Source: Toxoplasma gondii ME49 (taxonomy: Eukaryota; Apicomplexa; Conoidasida; Eucoccidiorida; Sarcocystidae). From it: a stretch of DNA of 64,000 nucleotides. A model generated the notes under the pieces. That model worked only from the letters and a program-made list of their open reading frames with translations. It was not told where the DNA came from and ran no database searches. Shown here one piece after another: positions 20,426 to 29,564 of the stretch (its first letter is position 1; each line of letters starts with the position of its first letter). Both the position numbers and the translations under genes were made by a program. Location of the stretch: assembly GCF_000006565.2 (NCBI RefSeq), contig NC_031473.1, positions 2,396,134 to 2,460,133 on the forward strand. Reading direction: 5' to 3'.

Positions 20426-21775
20426 ATGGAGCGGCAGGCGCTCCGTGCCGTGTTGCTGGCTTTCTTGGTGGCCACTGTGTTTGCTTCTGACGCCAGTGGG
20501 TCGGAGACCGAGCCAGACTTTACTATTACTATAAGCAAAACCGGCGTGAAGCAAGACACTGAGCAAACTTTTTCGCTGGGACCTTCCTCGAGTCTTCGGG
20601 TTGTCGACCAGAGCCACAAAGCGGTCCTTCTACCCGAAGCCGAAGAAGAGGCGGAGCACGACAGCCGCGCGTATGCCTTTGAGAATGGCCAGTGCAACTT
20701 CAAAAAAACAATCGCCTACAGAGACGCATTTCCCGGTTACTCCCAGCCACTCTGGGTCCGTTCCTCTTCTCAGGGTATCGGGGTCGAACGGTCGCCCCCG
20801 GAGTCGGCGGCGTACTACACGTTCACGAATCCTCCTGCTGAGTTTTTGAGTCAAAGGGTTAGTTTCTGTGTACGGTTCGCGACGCCTTCCGCTGGGACAA
20901 CGTTGACTACTACCACGTCGCCAACGACGACAGCAGCGGAAATAACATCGAAGCCCGTAGAATCAACTGATAGCACGCCATCTGACCCCCCCTCCAGTGA
21001 TGGCTCGTCACCTCCTTCTGGCGGCGATTCAGACTCGTCGTCTGGGCCCGGCACGAACGACGGATCTGGATCTGGGACGCATAACGATGAAGGTTCGCCT
21101 GAAAGGCCAACGGGGCCAGGGCAATCCTCGCCTGATCCGCAGTCTCAGGCCCCACCACAAAACCAAGGGCCACCACAGCCTCCGGCACAAGAGGGGGCGC
21201 CGGAAGACCATCGGCCTTCGACACCGGTGCAGCGTCCCGACAATTCATCAACGGAGCCGCCTACTCAAGGAGACAACGAGGAAGGTGTCACTGAACAAAG
21301 CGACAAGGATAAAAATGAGGAACTTGGTGAAAACAACGTTGACTCCACGGAGCACGGTGTTCCGTCAGCGGAGCCTGAAGCCGACTCGGAGCAGAAAGGG
21401 CCTGAGAGCGATGCTGCCCATCTACCTTCCTCGAATGATCAACTGAGTCAAAATCAAAGTTTACCAGGCATCAGTAACGGCGCATCCCCTACCCCAACAC
21501 AGGGCACGCCCGAGTTTGACGGGAAGGAACAGACTCAAGTTCAAACTCCCAGGTCGAACACAGCAACTCAGAGAATGACTGTCGAGGGCGCAGCCCAAAA
21601 CAATTCTGCTGCTGAGGGCAGCACGCGCTTGAGACGGCTCTCTGATGCAGACACTTCAGCAGTGAAGTATCTGACGATTGTCGTGCACTCCAGCGCTTGC
21701 GGTTTGGCAGCCGCAACGTTGTCAGCCTCAGCTGCTTTGTTGTCCATACTTGCGTCCCTTCTTTCCACCTCTTAG
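20426..21775 (+). CDS. Array copy 9: secreted, predicted GPI-anchored surface antigen-like protein
   Basis: Single exon, 449 residues. Two consecutive ATG codons (20423 and 20426) are possible; the second fits the MERQALRAVLL start of its paralogues. The signal peptide is a little shorter than in other copies because the usual PCAAS segment is missing. The family domain (QCNF and SFCVRF cysteines) is followed by a Thr run, then a Ser/Gly/Asp and Pro/Gln-rich stalk with an acidic middle. RLRRLSDADTS and a hydrophobic tail end the protein. It is one of the more diverged open copies and shows no long near-identical block with a neighbour. Confidence 0.88.
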   Translation: MERQALRAVLLAFLVATVFASDASGSETEPDFTITISKTGVKQDTEQTFSLGPSSSLRVVDQSHKAVLLPEAEEEAEHDSRAYAFENGQCNFKKTIAYRDAFPGYSQPLWVRSSSQGIGVERSPPESAAYYTFTNPPAEFLSQRVSFCVRFATPSAGTTLTTTTSPTTTAAEITSKPVESTDSTPSDPPSSDGSSPPSGGDSDSSSGPGTNDGSGSGTHNDEGSPERPTGPGQSSPDPQSQAPPQNQGPPQPPAQEGAPEDHRPSTPVQRPDNSSTEPPTQGDNEEGVTEQSDKDKNEELGENNVDSTEHGVPSAEPEADSEQKGPESDAAHLPSSNDQLSQNQSLPGISNGASPTPTQGTPEFDGKEQTQVQTPRSNTATQRMTVEGAAQNNSAAEGSTRLRRLSDADTSAVKYLTIVVHSSACGLAAATLSASAALLSILASLLSTS

Positions 21776-23097
21776 TTAAGGCAAGGAATAGAGTCGATTC
21801 CGGTGCGTCACAAGTCAGTCGGCCGAGATGTTAATGCGCGCCCCGTCACGCCTCGGTAGTGATTCGTGGATCCACCTAAAGAGATGTGCCCTGGTACGTC
21901 GTCGATCGGCACTGCCAATGCCTCTCTTGAAGCTATCAAAAAGTGGGCCATGTATCTCAAACAAATAAATTATATTCGACGCTAGTCGGTTAGTCGGCTC
22001 CCCGTCGACATGAAAGTGGGCAGCTGGAACCTCAGATTTGGTGCGAGCATGAGGGAATTATGGAGTCGCTCGTGCGACTGTCTACAGCGCTGCCTCTTGT
22101 GACTGGTGTTTCTTCTACATTGCTCACGTTGGCCAAATTGTGGTTCATTTGGGAACGCTAACGAGGAAGATCACAGGATCATCCTACGGCAGGGTCCTTC
22201 GACCGTTTTTGGACGCCTTGTTGACTGATGACGGTGGTAACGAGCAGGAAGGATGTCGTAGTCGTCGATATCGACTAGGTAAATACAGGGGAGACCGGGA
22301 CGACAACGTGTTGGAGAGCTTTGCTCATGGCCACGGTGCGGGTCCAGACGTGTGGACAATGTGTTCGTGCACACTGCTGGTTACACGCCCTCCCAAATAA
22401 TTGTTTCATGCTGTCTGAAGTTTTCCGGAATGCTGAACAAGTTCGAACTTTGGCTTATGATACACTTTACCATGCATCACTCTAAAGCAAATATATGTGT
22501 TATCGGTCTTCGTAATCTCCCTCCTCTTGTAGGCAGTGTCACACCCCCCCCCTCACTCCCTTTTCTGATTCAGGCAAACCGCTACACGTGCTCCTTATCT
22601 TGGCACTGAGTGACGCTTGGCAGTACGTGATGTAACATGCTGGCTGTAGATGCAATTGCTACTGTATTGAATAATGGATGGAAAGCTGCCGCGAATGTTA
22701 CTAGCCATATGAAGGCTTGCTTGATTAATCAGGTCTACACACTAGTTGAGGACATCGCATACAGTCGACAAGAGAAAAAGCATGCTCTCTGAGCGATCCG
22801 AACTTCACATGTGTACACATATGCGGCAAATACACCCTTTTTGAGGCATTGTCTAGAGGCGTCAGCTCTGCCACCCACATCCAGGCCGTATTTTGGTTGA
22901 CCCCTTCTGTACTCACTGAGCAATTTTGACGAGAAGGACGGAGAGAGAACACCATACAACGGTCTTTTGAATCGCTCCCTGATGTGGCAATCTACTTGCG
23001 TCTGAGGGATAAAGGCGCCGCGAGTGCTGCTGCTGAGTTTCTGTACACACGAATATCGTGTGCAATCGAGGAAATACCGCAGTCGCCAGCTGGGTAG
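21776..23097. other. Long array spacer between copies 9 and 10, with a possible orphan promoter block
   Basis: No gene is supported. Segments near 22150-22200 and 22800-22840 match the spacers before copies 9 and 11 (for example CACATGTGTACACATATGCG). A block near 22560-22610 has the outline of promoter block B (GGCAAACCGCTACACGTGCTCC) but is followed by no gene. Confidence 0.5.
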
Positions 23098-23395
23098 GCG
23101 GTCACTGCCATAATGCAGCTCTCGGGCCCCACATATTCCCATCATTATGTCAGCTCCTGACCGCATTACATACTGCCACAAAAGCAGAGTGTCGGGTTAA
23201 GCTCCGTTTCCAGATCTGCGGGGGCATCTCCATGTAGAAAACTACCGGGCCACTTTCGATTGTCCGGTAACGTGACCCTCATTCTCTCAGCTGCAGCGCC
23301 CAGCCGGAAGACCCGCCTCACGCGCTCCCCATGTTTTCTTGGCTCAAGTCGGTGGCACCCTACGCCGCATGTGCGCCTGTGCCTTTCATTGGCGC
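23098..23395 (+). promoter_or_regulatory. Conserved upstream module of copy 10
   Basis: Block A (GGGCCCCACATATTCCC) lies about 421 bases and block B (GCGCTCCCCATGTTTTC) about 225 bases before the ATG at 23547. From about 23252 onward it is a near-duplicate of the copy 8 upstream region. Confidence 0.55.
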
Positions 23396-23546
23396 TCTAG
23401 CTACTCGAGGCTGCAGTGGGGATTAAATGACAGGGCAGCCTGAAAAAATGCCGACATTCCGTTGATTGACCGTTCGTTTTTTTATTTGTTTTGTTTGTTC
23501 GCGGTCCCCAAATCTCATCTACGACGCGGATCGCAACGCAGTCAAG

Positions 23547-24926
23547 ATGGAGCATCAGGCGCTCCGTGCCGTGCTGCTGACATTCCTCGTGGCGACCGTG
23601 GTGCCCTGCGCCGCGTCTGACGCCAATGGACCAGAACGTGAACCGGACTTCATTGTAACCATTGGACCCAAAGGCGTGGAGGAAAATACTCAACAGGTGT
23701 TTTTTCTCGGCCCTTCCGCAACTCTCCGTGTGGCTGACGAGAGCGGTAAAGCCATCTTTCTGCCGCAACCGGCATCGCCTGACCAGGATACGGAGCCAAG
23801 CTACAATCTTGCTTATGTGTATGAGAATGGTCACTGCAATTTTGCAAAAACTCTGGCGTACAGAGACGCGTTTCCCGGCTATTCGCGTCCATTATGGGTC
23901 CGCTCCTCAGCTCAGGTAGGGAGGGGTGATGGACTGCCTGCCGGAACAGTTGCGAACTACACGCTTACAAATCCTCCGGCCGACTCTATGAGTGGAGGTG
24001 TCAGTTTCTGCGTGCGGTTCACGAAATCCGCCGCAGCGACAACGACGACCACGACCAAGGCACCGACAGAAGCGGCAGATTCCACGACAAAGTCCTCAGA
24101 GTCCACTGAAGGCTCTTCAACCGGCCCCACTGACAGTAGTGGCTCGTCGTCTCAGTCCGGTGGCGGTTCAGACTCGTCGTCTCCGTCCGGTGGCGGTTCA
24201 GACTCGTCGTCTGACTCCGGCGAGGTTTCAGACTCAGGAGGTGGGTCTGGCGGCAGTGGAAGCTCATCTCAAGAACAAAATAACCGAGTGCAACGGGAGC
24301 CACCTCTCAATCATGTGCCAAAACCGGAGGTCAATGTACAACCGCAACTCCAGCAACAAAGAGGATCCAACACACCAGAACTCCCCGATACAAAGATTTC
24401 CTCAAAAGGCCAGCCTGCCGGTGAGGGAGGCCAGCAGGATCTGACTTCAGAAGACGACAATGGTAAAGGCGTGTATTCAGGTGCAAGCAGTGATGCCTCT
24501 TCAGAGGGTGCTGTTGCCTCACCAGGGCCTGAAGCTGAACCGGAGAACGGGGTGTCTGAGAACTCTGTTTTCCATCCACTTTCCTCGGGTGAGGCAGTGA
24601 CTCAAGACCAAGGCTCACAAGAAAGCACTAGCACCGCGGCTGTCCCCTCGGTGGAAGGAATATCCACTTCCGAAATTGTAGAACGGAACGAAACTCAAGC
24701 TTCCGAGATGACAGCATCTCAAACTACATCTGTCGGCACGCCTGGCAAGAACGGTGCCGTTGCTGCAGGTGGTGCGCGCTTGAGACGGCTGTCAGATAAG
24801 GACGCTTCAGCGGTGAAATATCTAACGATCGTCGTGCACTCCGCTGCGTGGGGCTTGTCAGCAGGGTCACTGATGGCCTCAGCTGTTGTGTTGTCCATAA
24901 CGGTAACATTTCTTTCCAGCGTTTAA
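23547..24926 (+). CDS. Array copy 10: mosaic surface antigen-like protein
   Basis: Single exon, 459 residues, from the ATG at 23547. Residues 1-98 are identical to copy 8, and so is the region upstream back to about 23252. Right after the HCNF motif (about 23842) the sequence switches to the type seen in pseudogene copy 2: AKTLAYRDAFPGYSRPLWV, then VGRG, AGTVANYTL and PPADSMS segments. The stalk carries a duplicated ten-residue unit (SGGGSDSSSP / SGGGSDSSSD, near 24155-24215), then Gln, Glu and Ser-rich sequence. RLRRLSDKDAS and a hydrophobic tail close the protein. The best reading is a gene-conversion or unequal-crossover product that kept an open frame. It should be secreted and GPI-anchored like its paralogues. 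Confidence 0.9.
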   Translation: MEHQALRAVLLTFLVATVVPCAASDANGPEREPDFIVTIGPKGVEENTQQVFFLGPSATLRVADESGKAIFLPQPASPDQDTEPSYNLAYVYENGHCNFAKTLAYRDAFPGYSRPLWVRSSAQVGRGDGLPAGTVANYTLTNPPADSMSGGVSFCVRFTKSAAATTTTTTKAPTEAADSTTKSSESTEGSSTGPTDSSGSSSQSGGGSDSSSPSGGGSDSSSDSGEVSDSGGGSGGSGSSSQEQNNRVQREPPLNHVPKPEVNVQPQLQQQRGSNTPELPDTKISSKGQPAGEGGQQDLTSEDDNGKGVYSGASSDASSEGAVASPGPEAEPENGVSENSVFHPLSSGEAVTQDQGSQESTSTAAVPSVEGISTSEIVERNETQASEMTASQTTSVGTPGKNGAVAAGGARLRRLSDKDASAVKYLTIVVHSAAWGLSAGSLMASAVVLSITVTFLSSV

Positions 24927-26273
24927 GTGAGAGAAATAATAGTGAATGAATGAAGACTATATTGCCTGCAATGATTGCTAATCCCAGGGACACATACGAA
25001 CGTAATCAATTCGTGTTGACGGGGCGTCAGATGCCGCGTATATCCACCGGTCCGCCAGTGGAATGAACATCTGCGGCCGAGGTCAAAAGCTTTCGTTGAG
25101 TTATCCTGCATTGGTGCAATCAAAATTCCACGAAATGTCTAAAACAACCTAATCCTCTTTGGCCAGTCGAGTTACAGACTTCTGGTTGGCAAGCAACTGA
25201 CTCACTGCAACTTCGTATCGGCTACAGACATACGAGGAAGGGGGCAACGGTAGGAGCCTGTCTCTAACCACAACCTCTGGTATTGTTGTTTCATCTACGT
25301 GGCTTGCTCCGTGTAACACTTTGTCTGTTGCGTAACGCTGACGAAGGTGACCAGATCATCCAATCAGGTTGCTTTGAAACGATTCTGCGTCCTTTGATGT
25401 GCAGTGCGTGTGGTAAAAAGGCAATTAAGCTTCTGTGGTTGCCTCTGTTAATTGATATGATTCGAGCGAAACTGGGACAACACTGTATTTGACAGTTTCG
25501 TTCATGGCCACGGTGCTGCTGCACACCAGTCGCCACTGAGTTTGTTCGTATCGCTACCTACACACATTCCCAGATAACTCTTCATGTTATCTGCATTGTT
25601 TCTGACTACTAACTACGTGTGACTTTTGGATCCTACACCTCTGGCCTGTTTCACCAAAAATGAGCGAAATCCGTTTCCGCCCTCCGCACTCTCCCTCCTA
25701 ATCTTTTCGGCAGATTCACAAAGCCCGTTCATCCTTGCGCCGATCCAGGAAAGCCGCCACATGCGCTCCCTCTCCTCCCATGACGTCGCACGCATTGTGT
25801 CACGTGATATATTATGGTAGCGCCTCGAGAACTGGATTTAGCAGTCGTGACTTTGATGAAAAAAGATGGAAGGCTGTCTCGAAATCTAGAGGCTATGTGG
25901 AGACGTGATACTTCAGGGTCTACCCTAACTTGCACACGAATCGACAAACGTCGCCTCAAGTCGACAGGCCCTCTGAGGGAACTTCATTTGTGTACGCCGA
26001 TATGAGAAATACATCATTATTCGTCACTGCCTAGAAGTCTCAGCTCTTTCATCCTCACCTCGACCGTTAGTTGAGTGACCGCTTGTTCATTCGTCGAGCA
26101 ATTCGAACGATAAGGGTGAAGAGATCCCAGCATGTGACGGTAAGTTTAATTGCTATGTGGTCTGGCAGTGTTCTTGTGCTTGCTAAACAGACAAGCGATG
26201 TATGCTAGTAGTGAGTTTCTCTACACAGTTTCTTCGGGGACGCTCGAAGGAAAAGCGTAGTTGACACATCGGT
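24927..26273. other. Long array spacer between copies 10 and 11, with an orphan promoter-like block
   Basis: No gene is supported. Near 25730-25810 is a clear copy of the upstream block (GCCGCCACATGCGCTCCCTC followed by CACGTGAT), yet the next family start is about 960 bases away and has its own block. Flanking segments (near 25190, 25330 and 25985) match the spacers before copies 9 and 10. Confidence 0.55.
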
Positions 26274-26560
26274 CGGCGGTCGCCCTAATGATGCGGCCGT
26301 CTGGCCCCACACATACCCAAATCTATGTTTCGTCGTCTTCTATTTTCTCTCTCACAAGAAGAAAGCGTCGCATTTAGCTCCATTTGATGGGCCAGGTCTT
26401 CGGTCGAAGTAACAGAATTCGGTTTCCCCTTCCGTTGTCGGACACAGTAACTCTCTTCCCCCGACACGCGACGCCAAGCGAGGAGAACCGCCCCATGCGC
26501 TCCCTTTCTTTGCCTCGGAAAGGAGCGCTGGGCGGCGTGTGCATGTGGCTTTCATTAACA
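26274..26560 (+). promoter_or_regulatory. Conserved upstream module of copy 11
   Basis: Block A (TGGCCCCACACATACCC) lies about 408 bases and block B (GCGCTCCCTTTCTTTGCC) about 215 bases before the ATG at 26712. Block B is followed by GTGTGCATGTGGCTTTC. Promoter function is inferred. Confidence 0.55.
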
Positions 26561-26711
26561 CCCTGGGAATTGCAGGCTGGAGTAGCGGATAAACGAGGTG
26601 GTAGGCTGAGTGAGTTCCGACTTTTCCTCAGAAACCATTTGACGTTTCAGTTCATTAGTTCGTTATTGCCTCACAGACCGTTTCTATCACGTGGACTGAA
26701 GCACATCGAAT

Positions 26712-27776
26712 ATGGAGCGTCAGGCGCTCCGTGGTTTGATCCTGTTTCTCATCGTGGTCGCCTTGATGCCTTGCGCCGCGTCTGAGGTCGATGGATCAAA
26801 GATTCAGACAGATTTCATTGTTACCATTGGCGAAAAAGGAGTGGAAGAGAACATCGAACAGGTTTTTTCTCTCGGTCCCTCTGCAACGCTTCGAGTTGTC
26901 GACGAGAGCAACAAGGCCATTCTGCTGCCTGAACGGAGCGCTGCCACCGAGGGAACAGCGGCAGGATACACCGTCGCATATGCGTTTGAGAACGGGCGTT
27001 GTAACTTTGGAAAACAAGTCGCGTACAAAGATGCATTTCTCGGATATGCACAACCAGTATGGGTTCACGCCCTACCTGATGCTGGCGCGGAAGGAAAGCC
27101 TGTGGCAGTAGTTTCAAACTACACGTTCACGAATCCTCCTGTAGAGTATTTAAGTGGTGGGGTGAGTTTCTGTGTGCGGTTCACGACGTCCCCCTCAGCG
27201 ACAAGTACAACCACGACCACGTCGCCGACAACTCTGCCAGTAATATCAACACAGCCAGCACAGCCAACTCCCAATGCTGATGTAGAGAACAACACCACGC
27301 ACGCCGACTCAGATGCCCCGTCAAGTGGGTCAAGTAGCGAACCAGGCAGTCGACCATCGACAGAGGAGACGCAAGATGGATCTGACGGGTCTCAGTCTTC
27401 TCCAGGAACTCCACAACAGGAGTTGGAAACCAAAATAGGAGAAGGGAAGGAAAATGAAGATGGTGGTCTTCCGAAAGAACCTGGACATGTCGAGGCAAAT
27501 GAGGTTGTCACCCGCGCGCCGCAGTCTGCCACAGGATCGTCGGTTCCAACCGTTCCCATGGTCGATTTACGTTCTCAACATGGCGCGACTCACCATGCGG
27601 TTGACGCTGATGGTCACGGTCGCCTCAGGCGCCTTTCTGGCGCTGATGATTCAGAAGTGAAATACTTGACGATTGTCGTACATTCTGCTGCTTGCGGTTC
27701 TGCAGCGGGTACCTTTATGGTATCGGCCGTTGTGTCGACCATAACAGCCACGCTGCTGTCCACTTGCTACTTCTGA
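26712..27776 (+). CDS. Array copy 11: last and shortest surface antigen-like protein of the array
   Basis: Single exon, 354 residues, from the ATG at 26712 (CGAATATGGAGCGTC). The signal peptide is diverged (LRGLILFLIVVALMP) but hydrophobic. The conserved domain has RCNF and SFCVRF, then a Thr run, a shorter Ser/Glu/Gly stalk, RLRRLSGADDS and a hydrophobic tail ending LLSTCYF. Apart from copy 6, this is the only open copy in which the residue after RRLS is not Asp. The shorter stalk accounts for its size. It marks the right boundary of the array; beyond it no family sequence is seen. Confidence 0.88.
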   Translation: MERQALRGLILFLIVVALMPCAASEVDGSKIQTDFIVTIGEKGVEENIEQVFSLGPSATLRVVDESNKAILLPERSAATEGTAAGYTVAYAFENGRCNFGKQVAYKDAFLGYAQPVWVHALPDAGAEGKPVAVVSNYTFTNPPVEYLSGGVSFCVRFTTSPSATSTTTTTSPTTLPVISTQPAQPTPNADVENNTTHADSDAPSSGSSSEPGSRPSTEETQDGSDGSQSSPGTPQQELETKIGEGKENEDGGLPKEPGHVEANEVVTRAPQSATGSSVPTVPMVDLRSQHGATHHAVDADGHGRLRRLSGADDSEVKYLTIVVHSAACGSAAGTFMVSAVVSTITATLLSTCYF

Positions 27777-29564
27777 AAGGGGCTGGACTACATGTTGACC
27801 GTTACAGTGCTGCATGATTAAGAGTGTTTTTTAACGCGCGCAAAACTTCTTGAAATTATACGTCCTAATGAAGCGTGCTTATGTTGGATGGGCAATAAAG
27901 TGTTTTTTCGGCTATTCCTGTTCCCCCATGCCAGTGGAATGTTCAATGGATTTCCGGCCCTATTCAGAAGGCCGGTGGCTCAAAGGCAAAGATTCCTTGG
28001 TCCACATTGACTAATGGAAACTTGCAGCTCAGCTGGTTGGGGACATAATCAGGCAACGTTAATGCCACTTTGACCATGGCATGAACACTCCACAAACAAA
28101 GCGAGGCCACGTAAAATTTTTGTTTGCGACAGAGCAAGAAACAGTTGTCTGCTCCTTTGAAGCATGCGACCGGAACGTTCCACTCAGCAACAGATAATTC
28201 AGGTCCCTGAACACCGCAGTACTAGCTAAGGCGCTTCACCTAGACGATTCCGTAGAATTCCCACCTTCGAACTGTCACACCGCAGCCACCATTAACATAT
28301 CACTGCACCGTGCAGGGTTCTACACTTTACTTCCACAGTAGGATTATCAAAATATAATGCTGATGTACAGGAGACGCCATCATCGTTCCGCTTCCTAATC
28401 AGAATCTACTGTTCCAAAGATCGAGGACAGTACCCAACACCTATCTACACAACGTTCTCTAGCAACCGACGTATTGGTCCAGCACTGGTAGCTCTCGAAT
28501 CAACACTACTGAACCATTCATCTCTGTAGTCGAATCCATTGACTTTTTCTGTCCCTCAGTAACACGGGAACGTATGCTGTCGGCACAGAATATTCAGTCG
28601 GTCGTGAAAATCGGTGGAACGTAGAATTTAAAAAGCGTCTAATTACTGCGTGGTACATGATTTGAGAAGACACAACAAAAAGGTGGCGACCGACAATTGG
28701 GTATGCATTCGCTCTATTTTGGCTTGTTGGCACTTGCATAATCAAGGACTCCCTTGTTCAAGCAAAATGGATTGGTTGTCCCATCAGAAACCAGCGTTTG
28801 TCTGCGGTGCACTGTTTTTGCGGCGTGATGTTTGGACGAACAAACGGGGAAACAATCTGTTTGGAGGCAAAGAAGAGAAAGACACGTACTTCCCGCGTTT
28901 TGGTTTTGCGTTGGCTCTTTGCCATCGTCAATCGATTGAAATCCTAGACCGCAGGGCTTCCGACCTGCGATTTTCTCACAGCGAAACACCGTCTCCCGTG
29001 CCGAAGGTGGAACGAGACAAGACGACAATAATCACGAAACATAACATGTACGCACAACTCATGAGAAAAAAGAACATGTGTTGTTTCCGCCCGAAAGCGC
29101 AACAGAGAACGGGATGCAGCAATTTATGTACATGTGCACGAAACAATTACGGGCAAGAAGATTATGTTCGACTCCTCTTCTCCAACCAGCATTTTCCATC
29201 GGTTACATGAAGTGCACACCAACAAGCACAAAAACGGGACTGCACAGACCCCAATGCACCTGTGGTTCCCCTTTAAAAACAGATAGAAACCCACCCCCCG
29301 CGTGTGACCCTTTGCCTACGCGATGCTGTGGGGTAGAAACGTTTCAAAAACATTTAGTGAATTTGTCACATCCGTATACACGGTTCTATGAGCAGATTCC
29401 GTTCAAACATGCACGTATACGAATACGTAATCATGCTGCTCGGTGAGCCTCAACGGACACGCTCCGTTTCTGGTGTGTCTTGGCAAAAAGCAAAAGTCCC
29501 TCCACATCAGCAGAAGAAAGAGTTAGTGGCTTTTGACGTTTCCCTCCGACTGGTTTCTCTTCCT
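27777..29564. other. Intergenic region at the right edge of the array
   Basis: No gene is supported. A + strand open frame of 186 codons (28650-29210) shows no recognisable domain, biased composition or neighbours that would favour it. The last several hundred bases probably hold the 3' UTR of the minus-strand gene that ends at 29565. Confidence 0.5.

Noticed and set aside
28650..29210. 186-codon + strand open frame right of the array
   Set aside because: No recognisable domain or signal; it overlaps the likely 3' UTR of the minus-strand gene and has the composition of non-coding DNA.
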